Source: CANNDT01 sp945876205
GTDB taxonomy: Bacteria > Acidobacteriota > Vicinamibacteria > Vicinamibacterales > UBA2999
NCBI GenBank assembly: GCA_947503365.1
Contig: CANNDT010000039.1
Location: forward strand, 1-38,108
DNA: 38,108 nt
Direction of reading: 5' to 3'
Positions 26,120 to 34,523 of the stretch are shown here, piece after piece. Numbering within the stretch: the first letter of the stretch is position 1; every line of letters starts with the position of its first letter. Both the position numbers and the translations under genes were made by a program. Under the pieces are notes generated by a model. It searched no databases. It was not told the DNA's origin and worked only from the letters and a program-made list of their open reading frames with translations.

Positions 26120-29100
26120 ACTTCACTGCGAATTGCATGATGCGCGGGGCGCCGCCCGTCGTCGTGATTCGGCCAAAGGTGCCGACGTCGTAGTTGGTGG
26201 CGGGGTTGCCCCAGTTGAAGTTGTTGAGGAGGTTGAACGCCTCGACGCGGAACTCGAGGGTCTGCGCCGTGCTGAAGGCGAACAGTCGCGAGAGCGCGAG
26301 GTCGATCGCCCAGTAGCCCGGACCCTCGATGCTGTTGATGACGTGGTCGCCGAGCGTGCCGTTGGCCGGATACGCGAACGCCGCCGGATTCAGATAGTTG
26401 TTCAGGGTCTTGGCGCCATACGGATCATCGAGCACCTGGTTGAGGCGCTGCGCGCTGATCCCGGTTGCCGCGATATCGCGCCCGGTGGTGACGGTCAGCC
26501 AGCTTCCCGAACGGGCCGAGAGGATGCCCGACACCCGCCAGCCCGACGCCAGCGCGCGGAGCGCGGCGCTGTCGAAGTGCGGCGTCTGGACGCCGGCGGT
26601 GAAGTTGGCGATGTGGCTGCGGTTCTGGAGGCAGTTGCCGCGGTCGAAATCCGGATCCTCCGGCTTCAGGTATCCCGCGCTGATCTGCGGAAAGCCGGCA
26701 GGCGTCGTGTTGCCGACGCAGTGCGACAGCGTGTAGTTGCCGCTCAGGCTGAGGCCCTCGGCGGCCCTCCGCCGGAACGACAGCTTGAGACCGCGGTAAT
26801 CCTGCGTCCCGATGTCGGTGTGGCGATCCACCGGACCAAGGAACTGCGCCTCTTTCGGGTTCTGCGTGTACAGGACGCGGCGCTGATCCAGGTTGCCCGC
26901 CACCGTGCATACCGGATACGTCACGCCGACGATGGTGCAGGGGCCCTGGCCGAGATACTGGCCCGGGTTGAGCGCGACCTGGTTCCAGAGGTGATCGAGG
27001 TAGCTCCCGAGGTAGCTCACCGATCCCTGCCAGGCGGTGCCGAACTGCTGCTCGAGCGTGACGTTCCACGTCTGCACGCGCGTCGAGTTGATGTCGGGAT
27101 CGATGGTGCCGAACGATCCAAACGAGGGATACGCCACGCCAGGCGAGGGCTCCGGAATCGGGAACGGGTTGCCGCCCGGATTGGTGGCGTATGGATCGTC
27201 GAACGACACGCCTTCGACGCGAAGCCGATTGGCGAACGGCGCCGCGCCGGCGTTGATGAAGTGGTACTGGCCGCTGGGGAAGTCGTAGGCGAGTCCGTAG
27301 GACGACCGGAACGCCAGGCGGCCATCGCCGTGCACGTCCCACGCGACGCCCGCGCGCGGCGACAGATTGAACCACTGCGGGTTCACCCCCGACTTGCCGC
27401 CCTTATACTCGGCATCGCCCGGGTAGAGGAGGCCCGCCGGCGCGTTGCGGAACTGGGTGCTCTTGATGCCTTTCTGGAAATTCTCGAGGCTGAACGTCGA
27501 GACGGCGCCGTTCTGCACGTTCATGCCGAAGTACGGCTCCCAGCGCACGCCGCCGTTGAGCGTCACGCGGCTCGAGACCCTCCACGCATCCTGCGCGTAG
27601 ACACCGACGTAGGTCTGGTCCATCGGCAGGATGTTGGGTGCGCCCTGTTCCAGGCGGAACAGGCGTCCCGTGAGGTAGTCGGCCAGGCCAAGCCCGGTCA
27701 GCGAGCCGTTGAAGGTGAACTGCCCGCCCGACCGCGCGTTGAGCTGCTGGTAGGAATCCCAGTACGCGAAGTTTCCGCCAATGCCCAACTGGTGGCTGCC
27801 CCGCACCAGCGTGATGTCGTCGGCAATCTGGTACGAATCGCTGGTCAGGATCGAATGGATCGAATCCGACTGCCCGACGTTGAAACCACCGGTCACGCTC
27901 AGGGTGATCTTGCCGGGGAAGTACGTGTAGACCTTCGACCCGACCGATGCCGCATCAACGAACGGCGCCCGGTCGGCGCGCAGGTCGCCCCGGTTGTACG
28001 CGAAGCGCAGGGAGTTGACCACGTTGGAGCTGAGCACGAACGTGTCGCCGAGGGTCAGCGAGTGCGACTTGACCTTGCGGTCGCCGCCGGCAAAACCCGA
28101 CGTGAGGATGTCGCCCTTGGCCGGGTCCCACACCGGCAGCTCGTTGACGTTGGTGTACATGTAGCGGCCGAACACGCTGTGGTTGGTGCTGAGCTGATAG
28201 TCGACCTTGCCGACGCTCTGCCCTTCGTTGCTGTCCTGGCTCGCGGCCCACGTCACCTGCCCGCAGGGGTCGGTCGTGCTCGGGAGTTTTCTTGCGAGGT
28301 TCATCGCCGCCGGGCTGAAGAGCGCCGGATTGATCCGGTTGTTCACGAACGGCGCTCGCAGCGCGATCTGCCGCCCCTGGTTGCACGCCGGCGACGTGAA
28401 GGCGCTGAAGTCGCCTGCCAGCATGGCCGGGGTCGGCACCCACGCGATGTTCGCGGACGGCACCTGGCGGACGATGGTGCCCTGGAAGGCGCCGAAGAAA
28501 AACAGCTTGTCGTTGACGATCGGTCCGCCGATTGTCCCGCCGAACTGGCTGCGCTTCAACCCGTCGTCGAGACGCTTGCCGTCAGGGCCCACTGCCGAAA
28601 ACGGGTTGGTCGCGTTGAAGCGCTTGTCGCGGAGAAACTCGAAGGCGTTTCCGGAGAAGCGGTTGGTGCCCGACTTGGTGACGGCGTTGACCGACGCGCC
28701 CGAGTGCATGCCGTTCTGCGCGGAGAGGCCGCTGGTGGCGACGCTGAATTCCTGCAGCGCGTCCGGGAAGGGCAGCGGGAAGTTGAGGTTGTTGTAGGGG
28801 TCGTTGTGCATGGCGCCGTCGAGGAGATACGCGACGCCGTAGGACAGCCCGCCACCGACGGAAATCGAGACGCCGCCCGGGTTCGACCGCGGGTTGACGT
28901 TGCCGGTGTCGACCGCCGCGCCCGCCAGCACGAGGAGACTGGTCACCTGCCGGCCCTGGAGCGGCAACTCGACGATGCGTTCGTTCTCGACGACCTCGGA
29001 GATGCCGGCGCTCCGGACGTCCACGAGCGGTGTGGAGGCCTCAACGGACACTGTCTCCTCGAGATTGCCAACCGCCATCGTGGCGTTGATCGTCGGCGTC

Positions 29101-29405
29101 GACCCGACCTGCAGGACGATGCCGGTCTGTTCGTAGGTCTTGAATCCCTGCAGGGAGACCTCGAGCTTGTAGGGACCGGTGGGCAGGTTGGGCAGCAAGT
29201 AGGCGCCCGAGTCGTCGGTGACGACCGTTCGCGTGAAGCCGGTGTCGGTCTGCGTCACCGTGACCGTGACACCGGGCAGCACGGCGCCGCTCGAGTCGCG
29301 AACGGTGCCCGCCAGTTCGGCGGTCGAGAGTTGTGCCGATGCGAGACCGCAGGTCAGCAGCACCATCAGGGCCGCCGTCCACACATGTCTGAGAACGCGA
29401 GTCAT
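26109..29405 (-). CDS. TonB-dependent receptor with carboxypeptidase-regulatory-like N-terminal domain
   Basis: A 1098-residue outer-membrane receptor of the Oar-like/large acidobacterial type. The ATG at 29405 is preceded by AAGGAGG (29418-29412), five bases upstream, so the longer open frame from 29468 is not used. Order: signal peptide (LRHVWTAALMVLLTCGLASA); a carboxypeptidase-regulatory/Cna-B-like domain (about 28-105: AELAGTVRDSSGAVLPGVTV, TDDSGAYLLPNLPTGPYKLE); plug domain (VSISVGGGLSYGVAYLLDGA; ASVNAVTKSGTNRFSGNAFE); then a long beta-barrel with repeated aromatic strands to a terminal phenylalanine (MQFAVKYGF). No TonB box was recognised. Substrate is not readable; in acidobacteria such receptors are numerous and often linked to polymer or oligopeptide uptake. 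It sits in the middle of a five-gene operon. Confidence 0.93.
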   Translation of the reverse strand: MTRVLRHVWTAALMVLLTCGLASAQLSTAELAGTVRDSSGAVLPGVTVTVTQTDTGFTRTVVTDDSGAYLLPNLPTGPYKLEVSLQGFKTYEQTGIVLQVGSTPTINATMAVGNLEETVSVEASTPLVDVRSAGISEVVENERIVELPLQGRQVTSLLVLAGAAVDTGNVNPRSNPGGVSISVGGGLSYGVAYLLDGAMHNDPYNNLNFPLPFPDALQEFSVATSGLSAQNGMHSGASVNAVTKSGTNRFSGNAFEFLRDKRFNATNPFSAVGPDGKRLDDGLKRSQFGGTIGGPIVNDKLFFFGAFQGTIVRQVPSANIAWVPTPAMLAGDFSAFTSPACNQGRQIALRAPFVNNRINPALFSPAAMNLARKLPSTTDPCGQVTWAASQDSNEGQSVGKVDYQLSTNHSVFGRYMYTNVNELPVWDPAKGDILTSGFAGGDRKVKSHSLTLGDTFVLSSNVVNSLRFAYNRGDLRADRAPFVDAASVGSKVYTYFPGKITLSVTGGFNVGQSDSIHSILTSDSYQIADDITLVRGSHQLGIGGNFAYWDSYQQLNARSGGQFTFNGSLTGLGLADYLTGRLFRLEQGAPNILPMDQTYVGVYAQDAWRVSSRVTLNGGVRWEPYFGMNVQNGAVSTFSLENFQKGIKSTQFRNAPAGLLYPGDAEYKGGKSGVNPQWFNLSPRAGVAWDVHGDGRLAFRSSYGLAYDFPSGQYHFINAGAAPFANRLRVEGVSFDDPYATNPGGNPFPIPEPSPGVAYPSFGSFGTIDPDINSTRVQTWNVTLEQQFGTAWQGSVSYLGSYLDHLWNQVALNPGQYLGQGPCTIVGVTYPVCTVAGNLDQRRVLYTQNPKEAQFLGPVDRHTDIGTQDYRGLKLSFRRRAAEGLSLSGNYTLSHCVGNTTPAGFPQISAGYLKPEDPDFDRGNCLQNRSHIANFTAGVQTPHFDSAALRALASGWRVSGILSARSGSWLTVTTGRDIAATGISAQRLNQVLDDPYGAKTLNNYLNPAAFAYPANGTLGDHVINSIEGPGYWAIDLALSRLFAFSTAQTLEFRVEAFNLLNNFNWGNPATNYDVGTFGRITTTGGAPRIMQFAVKYGF

Positions 29406-29434
29406 TCCAGCCTCCTTCATGAGTTCATAACCGA

Positions 29435-30244
29435 TCAAAATCGTGCGTCGCAGGGCGTGGGGTCCCATTTGCTGCCGTCAGCTTCTTTCTTGAAGTGCAG
29501 CGAGGTCACCCACGGCGTTTGGAGATACGTCGGGTCGTCCACGACGTTGGTGACGACCATGTACTGGTCGCCGTTGCGTTCTTTCTGCACGTCCCAGTAC
29601 TCCGTGAACACCGCGTTCGCGCTGTAGGGGACGCCGTTCTTGCGGAGGTAGCCGGGCTTCAGGCGTGTCGTCACCGACTTCATCGAGCCGTAGCGCGGGC
29701 CGGCGCCCCGACCGCCCGCCGCCATGACCCACTGCGCCGTGGAGACACCCTGCCACGACGGCGCGCCGCCGGGAGCGGAGCCGGTGCGGAACGGGAAGAG
29801 ACGCGTCTGCATGCCGTAGTCGGTTTCGAGCTTCAGCGTGTTGTCGTCGAGCCACGAGACGCGCAGCCGCGTCGGGCCGCGCATCAGCCCGGGGGCGCCG
29901 TACGCCCGGCACTGCTCGCCTGCGGATTGGTCCTTGGCCGGATCCCACAGATCGGCGACGCGCTTGCCCTCGGCGTTGATGGGGATGCTCGCGTAGTCGC
30001 CCTTGGCCGGCGTCACCATGCGCCAGCGCCAGTCTTCAGAAATGATCGCCACCCACGTACCGGTGAGGTCGATCGGCGCGCTGGTGCGCGCGGTGGGCGG
30101 ACCGGCCGGCGCGGCACCGCGCCCACCACGTCCACCGCCCTGGGCGGACACGCCCGCGCTGATCGCCAGCGAAACGGCGAACCCGAGGCACAACGAACGA
30201 GCGAACCCGGAACCAGCAACCCGGAACATGGAACCCATTGTCAA
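29435..30244 (-). CDS. Secreted protein of unknown function, distant relative of paralogues A and B
   Basis: A 269-residue exported protein. The signal peptide is FARSLCLGFAVSLAISAGVS, cut near AQGGG, followed by a Gly/Arg/Pro-rich spacer (GGGRGGRGAAPAGPPTA) and the mature opening IDLTGTWVAIISEDWRWRM. Further segments are EQCRAYGAPGLMRGPTRLRV, DDNTLKLETDYGMQTRLFPF, VVDDPTYLQTPWVTSLHFKK and an end in CDARF. DLTGTW, the E-x-C segment and DDPTYL..P correspond in order to the same landmarks in A and B, so all three probably share a fold. TTG at 30244 overlaps the upstream stop (TTGA) and has GAGG at suitable spacing; ATGs at 30238 and 30229 are alternatives. The first codons coincide with a GGTTCCGGGTT-type repeat. 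Function unknown. Confidence 0.75.
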   Translation of the reverse strand: MTMGSMFRVAGSGFARSLCLGFAVSLAISAGVSAQGGGRGGRGAAPAGPPTARTSAPIDLTGTWVAIISEDWRWRMVTPAKGDYASIPINAEGKRVADLWDPAKDQSAGEQCRAYGAPGLMRGPTRLRVSWLDDNTLKLETDYGMQTRLFPFRTGSAPGGAPSWQGVSTAQWVMAAGGRGAGPRYGSMKSVTTRLKPGYLRKNGVPYSANAVFTEYWDVQKERNGDQYMVVTNVVDDPTYLQTPWVTSLHFKKEADGSKWDPTPCDARF

Positions 30245-31245
30245 GATTTCCTCGCCGGGGTCAGCCCCTTGTAGACAGTCTCAACGAACATGTCGGTCGT
30301 CCACGGTCCAGAGTCGGAGCCGTATCGCTTCCGGTAGCCCTGCGTGGGATTGGCGGCCTTCACCTGCTCGAGGGTCATGCCCTTGTCGATCATGTCCTGG
30401 ATGACGTCGCGGATCACCGTCACCATGTCGCGGTATTCGACGACCTCGGCGTGATCCGAGATGCGGCCGTGACCCGGTACCAGATAGGTGCGGGGCTCCT
30501 TGTAGACCAGCGGCATCGCGGGGATGGCCAGTTCCAGCAGCCGGTTGAGGGCGTCGATCTCACCCTGGATCGTGCCGCCCCTGGCAGTGTCGATGACGGG
30601 GAACTGCCGCAGGTCGAGGATGTCGCCGGTGACGATGACGTCGGCACGGCGGAAGAAGACGATGCTGTCGCCATCGGTGTGCGCCGCCGGCTGGCGAATC
30701 ACCTGGATGCCTTCGCTATTCAGGTACATCGCCTTGAACTTGCCGGTGAAGGTCTCGGTCGGCCAGGTGTCCACCGAGAACGGCGACGTCGAGCCCGTCG
30801 GCGCGCTCATCCGCATCAGCACGTTCTCGTGCGCGAGCACGGCGGCATTGTCGGCGGTGGCATTGAACGCCTGCGGATTGATGCTGAAGCCGGCCTTGGC
30901 CAGCACCTCGTTGCCGCCCACGTGATCGGGATCCGCGCTGGTGTTGATGATGTAGCGAATCGGCCGGTTGCTGATGGCTTTCACCGCCGCCAGGACGTTC
31001 TCAGCCGTCGCCGCAGAACCGCTGTCGACGAGGACGATCCCGTCGTCGCCGATCTGTACCGAGACGTTGGCGCCGCCGCCGAAGATGACGTAGAAGTTCG
31101 GCTTGATCTGAATCGTCTCGATACCGGCCGGCGCTGCGGTGGCGGCTGGGGCGGCCGGACGTTGTTGGGCATTGAGACCGAGCGTCGTGTAGCCTGCCCC
31201 AAGAACAATCACGAGCGCGATCAGTCGTCCCGGTGTCTTGTACAT
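30241..31245 (-). CDS. Secreted MBL-fold protein with altered metal-binding motif
   Basis: A 334-residue exported metallo-beta-lactamase-fold protein and first gene of the operon. The signal peptide covers about residues 1-26 (RLIALVIVLGAGYTTLGLNA). Where active enzymes have T-H-x-H-x-D-H, this one reads T102-S103-A-D105-P-D107-H108 (NTSADPDHVGGN), so both histidines of the first metal site are replaced. H189 (AAHTDGD), D208 (VTGDILD) and H259 (VPGHGRISD) remain, so a single-metal or non-catalytic role is possible. The family is close to SoxH/quinoprotein-associated hydrolases by general look. The ATG at 31245 has AAGGGA upstream and a good promoter at 31323-31295. The TGA overlaps the next gene's TTG start. 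Confidence 0.85.
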   Translation of the reverse strand: MYKTPGRLIALVIVLGAGYTTLGLNAQQRPAAPAATAAPAGIETIQIKPNFYVIFGGGANVSVQIGDDGIVLVDSGSAATAENVLAAVKAISNRPIRYIINTSADPDHVGGNEVLAKAGFSINPQAFNATADNAAVLAHENVLMRMSAPTGSTSPFSVDTWPTETFTGKFKAMYLNSEGIQVIRQPAAHTDGDSIVFFRRADVIVTGDILDLRQFPVIDTARGGTIQGEIDALNRLLELAIPAMPLVYKEPRTYLVPGHGRISDHAEVVEYRDMVTVIRDVIQDMIDKGMTLEQVKAANPTQGYRKRYGSDSGPWTTDMFVETVYKGLTPARKS

Positions 31246-31294
31246 GGAAGTCCCTTACGATTGGTATATGAATGGGTCCTGCGAGGACGGAAAC

Positions 31295-31323
31295 CTTGTA
31301 CCCGGTTACCTGACGCAAGTCAA
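31295..31323 (-). promoter_or_regulatory. Sigma70-like promoter of the 31245-24138 operon
   Basis: On the minus strand TTGACT (31323-31318) and TACAAG (31300-31295) are separated by exactly 17 bp. Transcription would start near 31288, giving a 5' leader of about 43 nt with AAGGGA before the ATG at 31245. A short inverted repeat, GTCCT-GCG-AGGAC (31276-31288), covers the predicted start and could be an operator or leader hairpin. Confidence 0.5.
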
Positions 31324-31382
31324 GACTCGGCGGGCACGGCGCGTGACGATAAGCGCATTGCTGACAGTCGGATAGGCGGTAC

Positions 31383-31853
31383 GTGGACGGCGAGTACCTG
31401 CGGCGGGCGACGCTCAACGATCTTCAGGACGTGGCGTCTTGGATCGGGTCGGCACGGGAGTGCGAGCTCTGGGCCGGCCCACGGCTCCCATTTCCGCTCG
31501 ATGTGACTCTGTTGCCGGCGCGGATCGACTTCGACGAGGCCAGGACGTTTGCGATGTCGTCGGCCGATCGCCTGGTCGCCTTCGGCCAGATCGTGCCGAA
31601 GGCGCTTCGCCGCGCGCACCTGGCCCGCGTCATCGTCGCGCCCGCGGCTCGCGGCCGCGGCCACGGCGAACGCCTGATCCGGCTGCTCATCGCCGAGGCG
31701 CGGCAACTGTTGCACCTCCGCGTCAGCCTCAACGTCGACCGGGAAAACGTGGTGGCGATCGCGCTGTACTCGAAGGTCGGCTTTCACGAAACGGAGCGGC
31801 CCGCCGACGAACCGGACGCGCACGGCTCGCGATATATGGAGCTTCGTACGTGA
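31383..31853 (+). CDS. GNAT-family N-acetyltransferase
   Basis: A 156-residue protein of typical GNAT length that transfers acetyl from acetyl-CoA to an amine; the substrate is unknown. The acetyl-CoA loop is in RVIVAPAARGRGHGERLIRL (R-G-R-G-H-G form of the Q/R-x-x-G-x-G/A motif), after the beta-4 strand. The C-terminal LNVDRENVVAIALYSKVGFH, with a Tyr on the following helix, is the usual motif B. The N-terminal half (LRRATLNDLQDVASWI) also fits. The GTG at 31383 is used; no strong ribosome site is visible. It lies 55 bp before the succinate dehydrogenase operon and may be co-transcribed, though no functional link is evident. The start region is shared with the divergent operon at 31245. Confidence 0.88.
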   Translation: MDGEYLRRATLNDLQDVASWIGSARECELWAGPRLPFPLDVTLLPARIDFDEARTFAMSSADRLVAFGQIVPKALRRAHLARVIVAPAARGRGHGERLIRLLIAEARQLLHLRVSLNVDRENVVAIALYSKVGFHETERPADEPDAHGSRYMELRT

Positions 31854-31908
31854 CCGTGATAACGTCTGTAGTTGCCTCGGCCACAACTCTCACGTCGGAG
31901 ATGCCTGG

Positions 31909-32709
31909 ATGGAAGTAGTACCAGTTACCATCGGATCGCGCGGATTTGCGTCAACGTCCCGCCGCGATTGGTGGTGGGTGACCCCGCTCGCGATCTTCAT
32001 CGGTCTGTCGTCTTTCGTCGGTTATTCGACGTGGGCGGCCTTTCAGAACGCGCACTATGCGTTCGGCCCGTATCTCTCGCCGTTCTACGCGCCTGAGATC
32101 TGGGGCGACTCGCCGCACGCGTGGTTCGGGCCAAAACCGGGGTTCATCCCGGATTGGGTGCCGTTCTCGCCGGCGCTGCTGATCCTGCCGTTCCCAGCGC
32201 TCTTCAGGTTTACCTGCTATTACTACCGTGGCGCGTACTACAAATCGTTCTGGCTCGACCCTCCAGCCTGCGCCGTCGGCGAGCCCCGCACAGGCTACCG
32301 GGGTGAGCAGTCGTTTCCGCTGGTGATGCAGAACATCCACCGCTACTTCATGTGGATCGCGGTGATCTTTCTGCTGCTCCTGTCGTACGACGTCTGGCTC
32401 GCGCTCTGGTTTCCGGCGCCGGGCGGCGGTGAGACATTCGGGATCGGCGTCGGCACGATCGTGCTGGCGGTCAACGTCGTCCTTCTCAGTTGCTACACGC
32501 TCGGCTGCCACGTGATGCGCCACATCGTCGGAGGATCGTACGACGAGGTGTCCAAGCATCCAGTCTGCGACCGCGCCTACGCCTGTTCGACGGCACTCAA
32601 CTACAAGCATCAATTGTTTGCCTGGTGCAGCCTGTTCTCGGTGGGTTTTGCCGACATCTACATCCGCCTCTGCTCGATGGGGATCTGGACTGATCTGAGG
32701 CTTCTCTAA
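31909..32709 (+). CDS. sdhC: Succinate dehydrogenase membrane anchor, five-helix Sdh1 type
   Basis: A 266-residue integral membrane protein, directly upstream of sdhA. About five hydrophobic segments are seen: 21-45, 84-104, 146-168, 178-203 and 234-256. Conserved-looking polar residues lie in or near them: C103 (FTCYYYRGAYYKSFWLDPPA), C121, H144 (QNIHRYF), C195 and C200-H201 (SCYTLGCHVMRH), H205, and H234 (NYKHQLFAWC). This matches the long single-subunit anchor of mycobacterial Sdh1 (Rv0249c type) rather than the short SdhC/SdhD pair, and no sdhD is present. In Sdh1 this subunit carries a membrane-embedded Rieske-type cluster, so the Cys/His residues may do the same here. The ATG at 31909 is preceded by GGAG (31897-31900). 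The stop overlaps the sdhA start by one base. Confidence 0.85.
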   Translation: MEVVPVTIGSRGFASTSRRDWWWVTPLAIFIGLSSFVGYSTWAAFQNAHYAFGPYLSPFYAPEIWGDSPHAWFGPKPGFIPDWVPFSPALLILPFPALFRFTCYYYRGAYYKSFWLDPPACAVGEPRTGYRGEQSFPLVMQNIHRYFMWIAVIFLLLLSYDVWLALWFPAPGGGETFGIGVGTIVLAVNVVLLSCYTLGCHVMRHIVGGSYDEVSKHPVCDRAYACSTALNYKHQLFAWCSLFSVGFADIYIRLCSMGIWTDLRLL

Positions 32710-34523
32710 TGGCACACCAGACCCATTCGTATGACGTCCTGATCATCGGGGCGGGCGGCGCCGGGCTGCGTGCGGCGATCGAAGCGGCCAACGCCGGCGT
32801 GACGGTCGGCCTCATCTGCAAGTCGCTCCTCGGCAAGGCCCACACCGTGATGGCCGAAGGCGGCATGGCGGCGGCCATGGCGCACAACGACGACCGCGAC
32901 AGCTGGCGCGTGCACTTCGCCGACACGATGCGCGGCGGGCAGTACGTCAACAACTGGCGGATGGCCGAGCTCCACGCCAAGGAAGCGCCCGACCGCGTGC
33001 GTGAGCTCGAAGGGTGGGGCGCGGTATTCGACCGCACCAAGGACGGCCGCATCAACCAGCGGAACTTCGGCGGCCACCGGTATCCGCGGCTGGCGCACGT
33101 GGGCGACCGCACCGGCCTCGAGCTGATTCGCACGCTTCAGGACCACACCGTCTATCTCGGCGTCGACGTCCACATGGAGCACACGGTCATCGACCTGGTG
33201 CTCGACAACGGGCGCGCCGCAGGCGTGCTCGCCTACGACCGGGCGAACGGCCAGTTCAAGGTCTTTTCCGCCAAGGCGATCATCCTCGCCACCGGCGGTC
33301 TCGGCCGCGCCTACCGGGTCACGAGCAATAGCTGGGAAGGCACCGGCGACGGCCACGCGCTGGCGTATCGCGCGGGCGCTGAGCTCATCGACATGGAGTT
33401 CATCCAGTTCCATCCGACCGGGATGGTCTGGCCGCCCAGTGTCAAGGGCATCCTGGTGACCGAAGGCGTGCGCGGCGAGGGCGGGGTCCTCAAGAACAAA
33501 GAGGGCCGCCGCTTCATGTTCGACGACATCCCCGACAACTACAAGCCGCAGACCGCCGCGGATGAAGAAGAGGGCTGGCGCTACACCCAGAACGACAAGA
33601 GCGCGCGGCGTCCACCGGAGCTGCTGACCCGCGACCACGTCGCGCGCTGCATCAATCGCGAAGTCAAGGCGGGCCGCGGCTCTCCACACGGCGGCGTCTT
33701 CCTCGACATCGCCTGGATCAAGGAAAAGCTGCCGAACGCCGCGGAGCACATCCAGCGCAAGCTCCCGAGCATGTACCACCAGTTCATGCAGCTCGCCGAC
33801 CTCGACATCACCACGACGCCGATGGAGGTGGGTCCGACGACGCATTACGTCATGGGCGGGATTCGCGTGGACGGCGACACCCAGATGTCGACGATTCCCG
33901 GCCTCTTTGCGGCGGGCGAATGCGCCTCGGGCATCAACGGCGCCAATCGGCTCGGCGGCAACTCGCTGTCGGACCTGATCGTGTTCGGCAAGCGCGCCGG
34001 CGAGTACGCGGCGGTGTGGGCGCGCGAGAACGGCGCCCCGCGCGTGGACGAGGGCGCCCTGGCCGCGATCGAGCGGACCGCGCTCGACCCGTTCACCCGG
34101 GGCGAGCACGGTGAAAACCCCTACAAGCTGCAGCAGGATCTCCAGGACACGATGCAGGATCTCGTCGGCATCGTCCGCCTCGAAGGGGAAATGCAGACGG
34201 CGCTCGGACGGCTGCAGGAATACAAGGCACGTCTGACGCGCGTTGGTGTGACCGGCGGGCGCGAGTATCACTCGGGCTGGCACACGGCGCTGGACCTGCG
34301 GAACCTGCTGGCGGTGTCGGAGGCGATTACGCTCTCCGCCATCGAGCGCAAGGAAAGCCGCGGCGGTCATTTCCGTGAGGACTACCCGGAGAAGCTCGAC
34401 CAGTTCGCCACCTTCAACGTCATGACGAAGCAGGGCAGCGGGGGAGCGGTGCAGGTCTCGCACGTGCCGATTCCGCCGATGCCACCCGAGTTGAAACAGG
34501 TCATCGAGGAGCAGAAGTCCTAA
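32709..34523 (+). CDS. sdhA: Succinate dehydrogenase flavoprotein subunit
   Basis: A 604-residue FAD subunit that oxidises succinate to fumarate in the TCA cycle (or the reverse reaction). The dinucleotide fold is DVLIIGAGGAGLRAAIEAAN. Covalent FAD attachment is expected at H45 in KAHTVMAEGG. Other family landmarks are ATGGLGRAYRVTSNSWEGTG, LIDMEFIQFHPTG, the substrate/capping region with GGVFLDIAW, TTHYVMGGIRVD, and GINGANRLGGNSLSDLIVFG, with FAD contacts. The C-terminal domain contains ESRGGHFREDYPEK. Length and motifs are complete. ATG at 32709 and stop at 34523 both overlap the neighbouring genes by one base (TAATG), so the three Sdh subunits are translationally coupled. Confidence 0.96.
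   Translation: MAHQTHSYDVLIIGAGGAGLRAAIEAANAGVTVGLICKSLLGKAHTVMAEGGMAAAMAHNDDRDSWRVHFADTMRGGQYVNNWRMAELHAKEAPDRVRELEGWGAVFDRTKDGRINQRNFGGHRYPRLAHVGDRTGLELIRTLQDHTVYLGVDVHMEHTVIDLVLDNGRAAGVLAYDRANGQFKVFSAKAIILATGGLGRAYRVTSNSWEGTGDGHALAYRAGAELIDMEFIQFHPTGMVWPPSVKGILVTEGVRGEGGVLKNKEGRRFMFDDIPDNYKPQTAADEEEGWRYTQNDKSARRPPELLTRDHVARCINREVKAGRGSPHGGVFLDIAWIKEKLPNAAEHIQRKLPSMYHQFMQLADLDITTTPMEVGPTTHYVMGGIRVDGDTQMSTIPGLFAAGECASGINGANRLGGNSLSDLIVFGKRAGEYAAVWARENGAPRVDEGALAAIERTALDPFTRGEHGENPYKLQQDLQDTMQDLVGIVRLEGEMQTALGRLQEYKARLTRVGVTGGREYHSGWHTALDLRNLLAVSEAITLSAIERKESRGGHFREDYPEKLDQFATFNVMTKQGSGGAVQVSHVPIPPMPPELKQVIEEQKS

Noticed and set aside
26133..29627. 1164-codon open frame on the plus strand, antisense to the TonB receptor
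   Set aside because: Its product is a mosaic of Arg, Ala, Glu and Val without family motifs. It mirrors a gene with excellent motifs, signal peptide and ribosome site. Long antisense frames are expected in GC-rich DNA.
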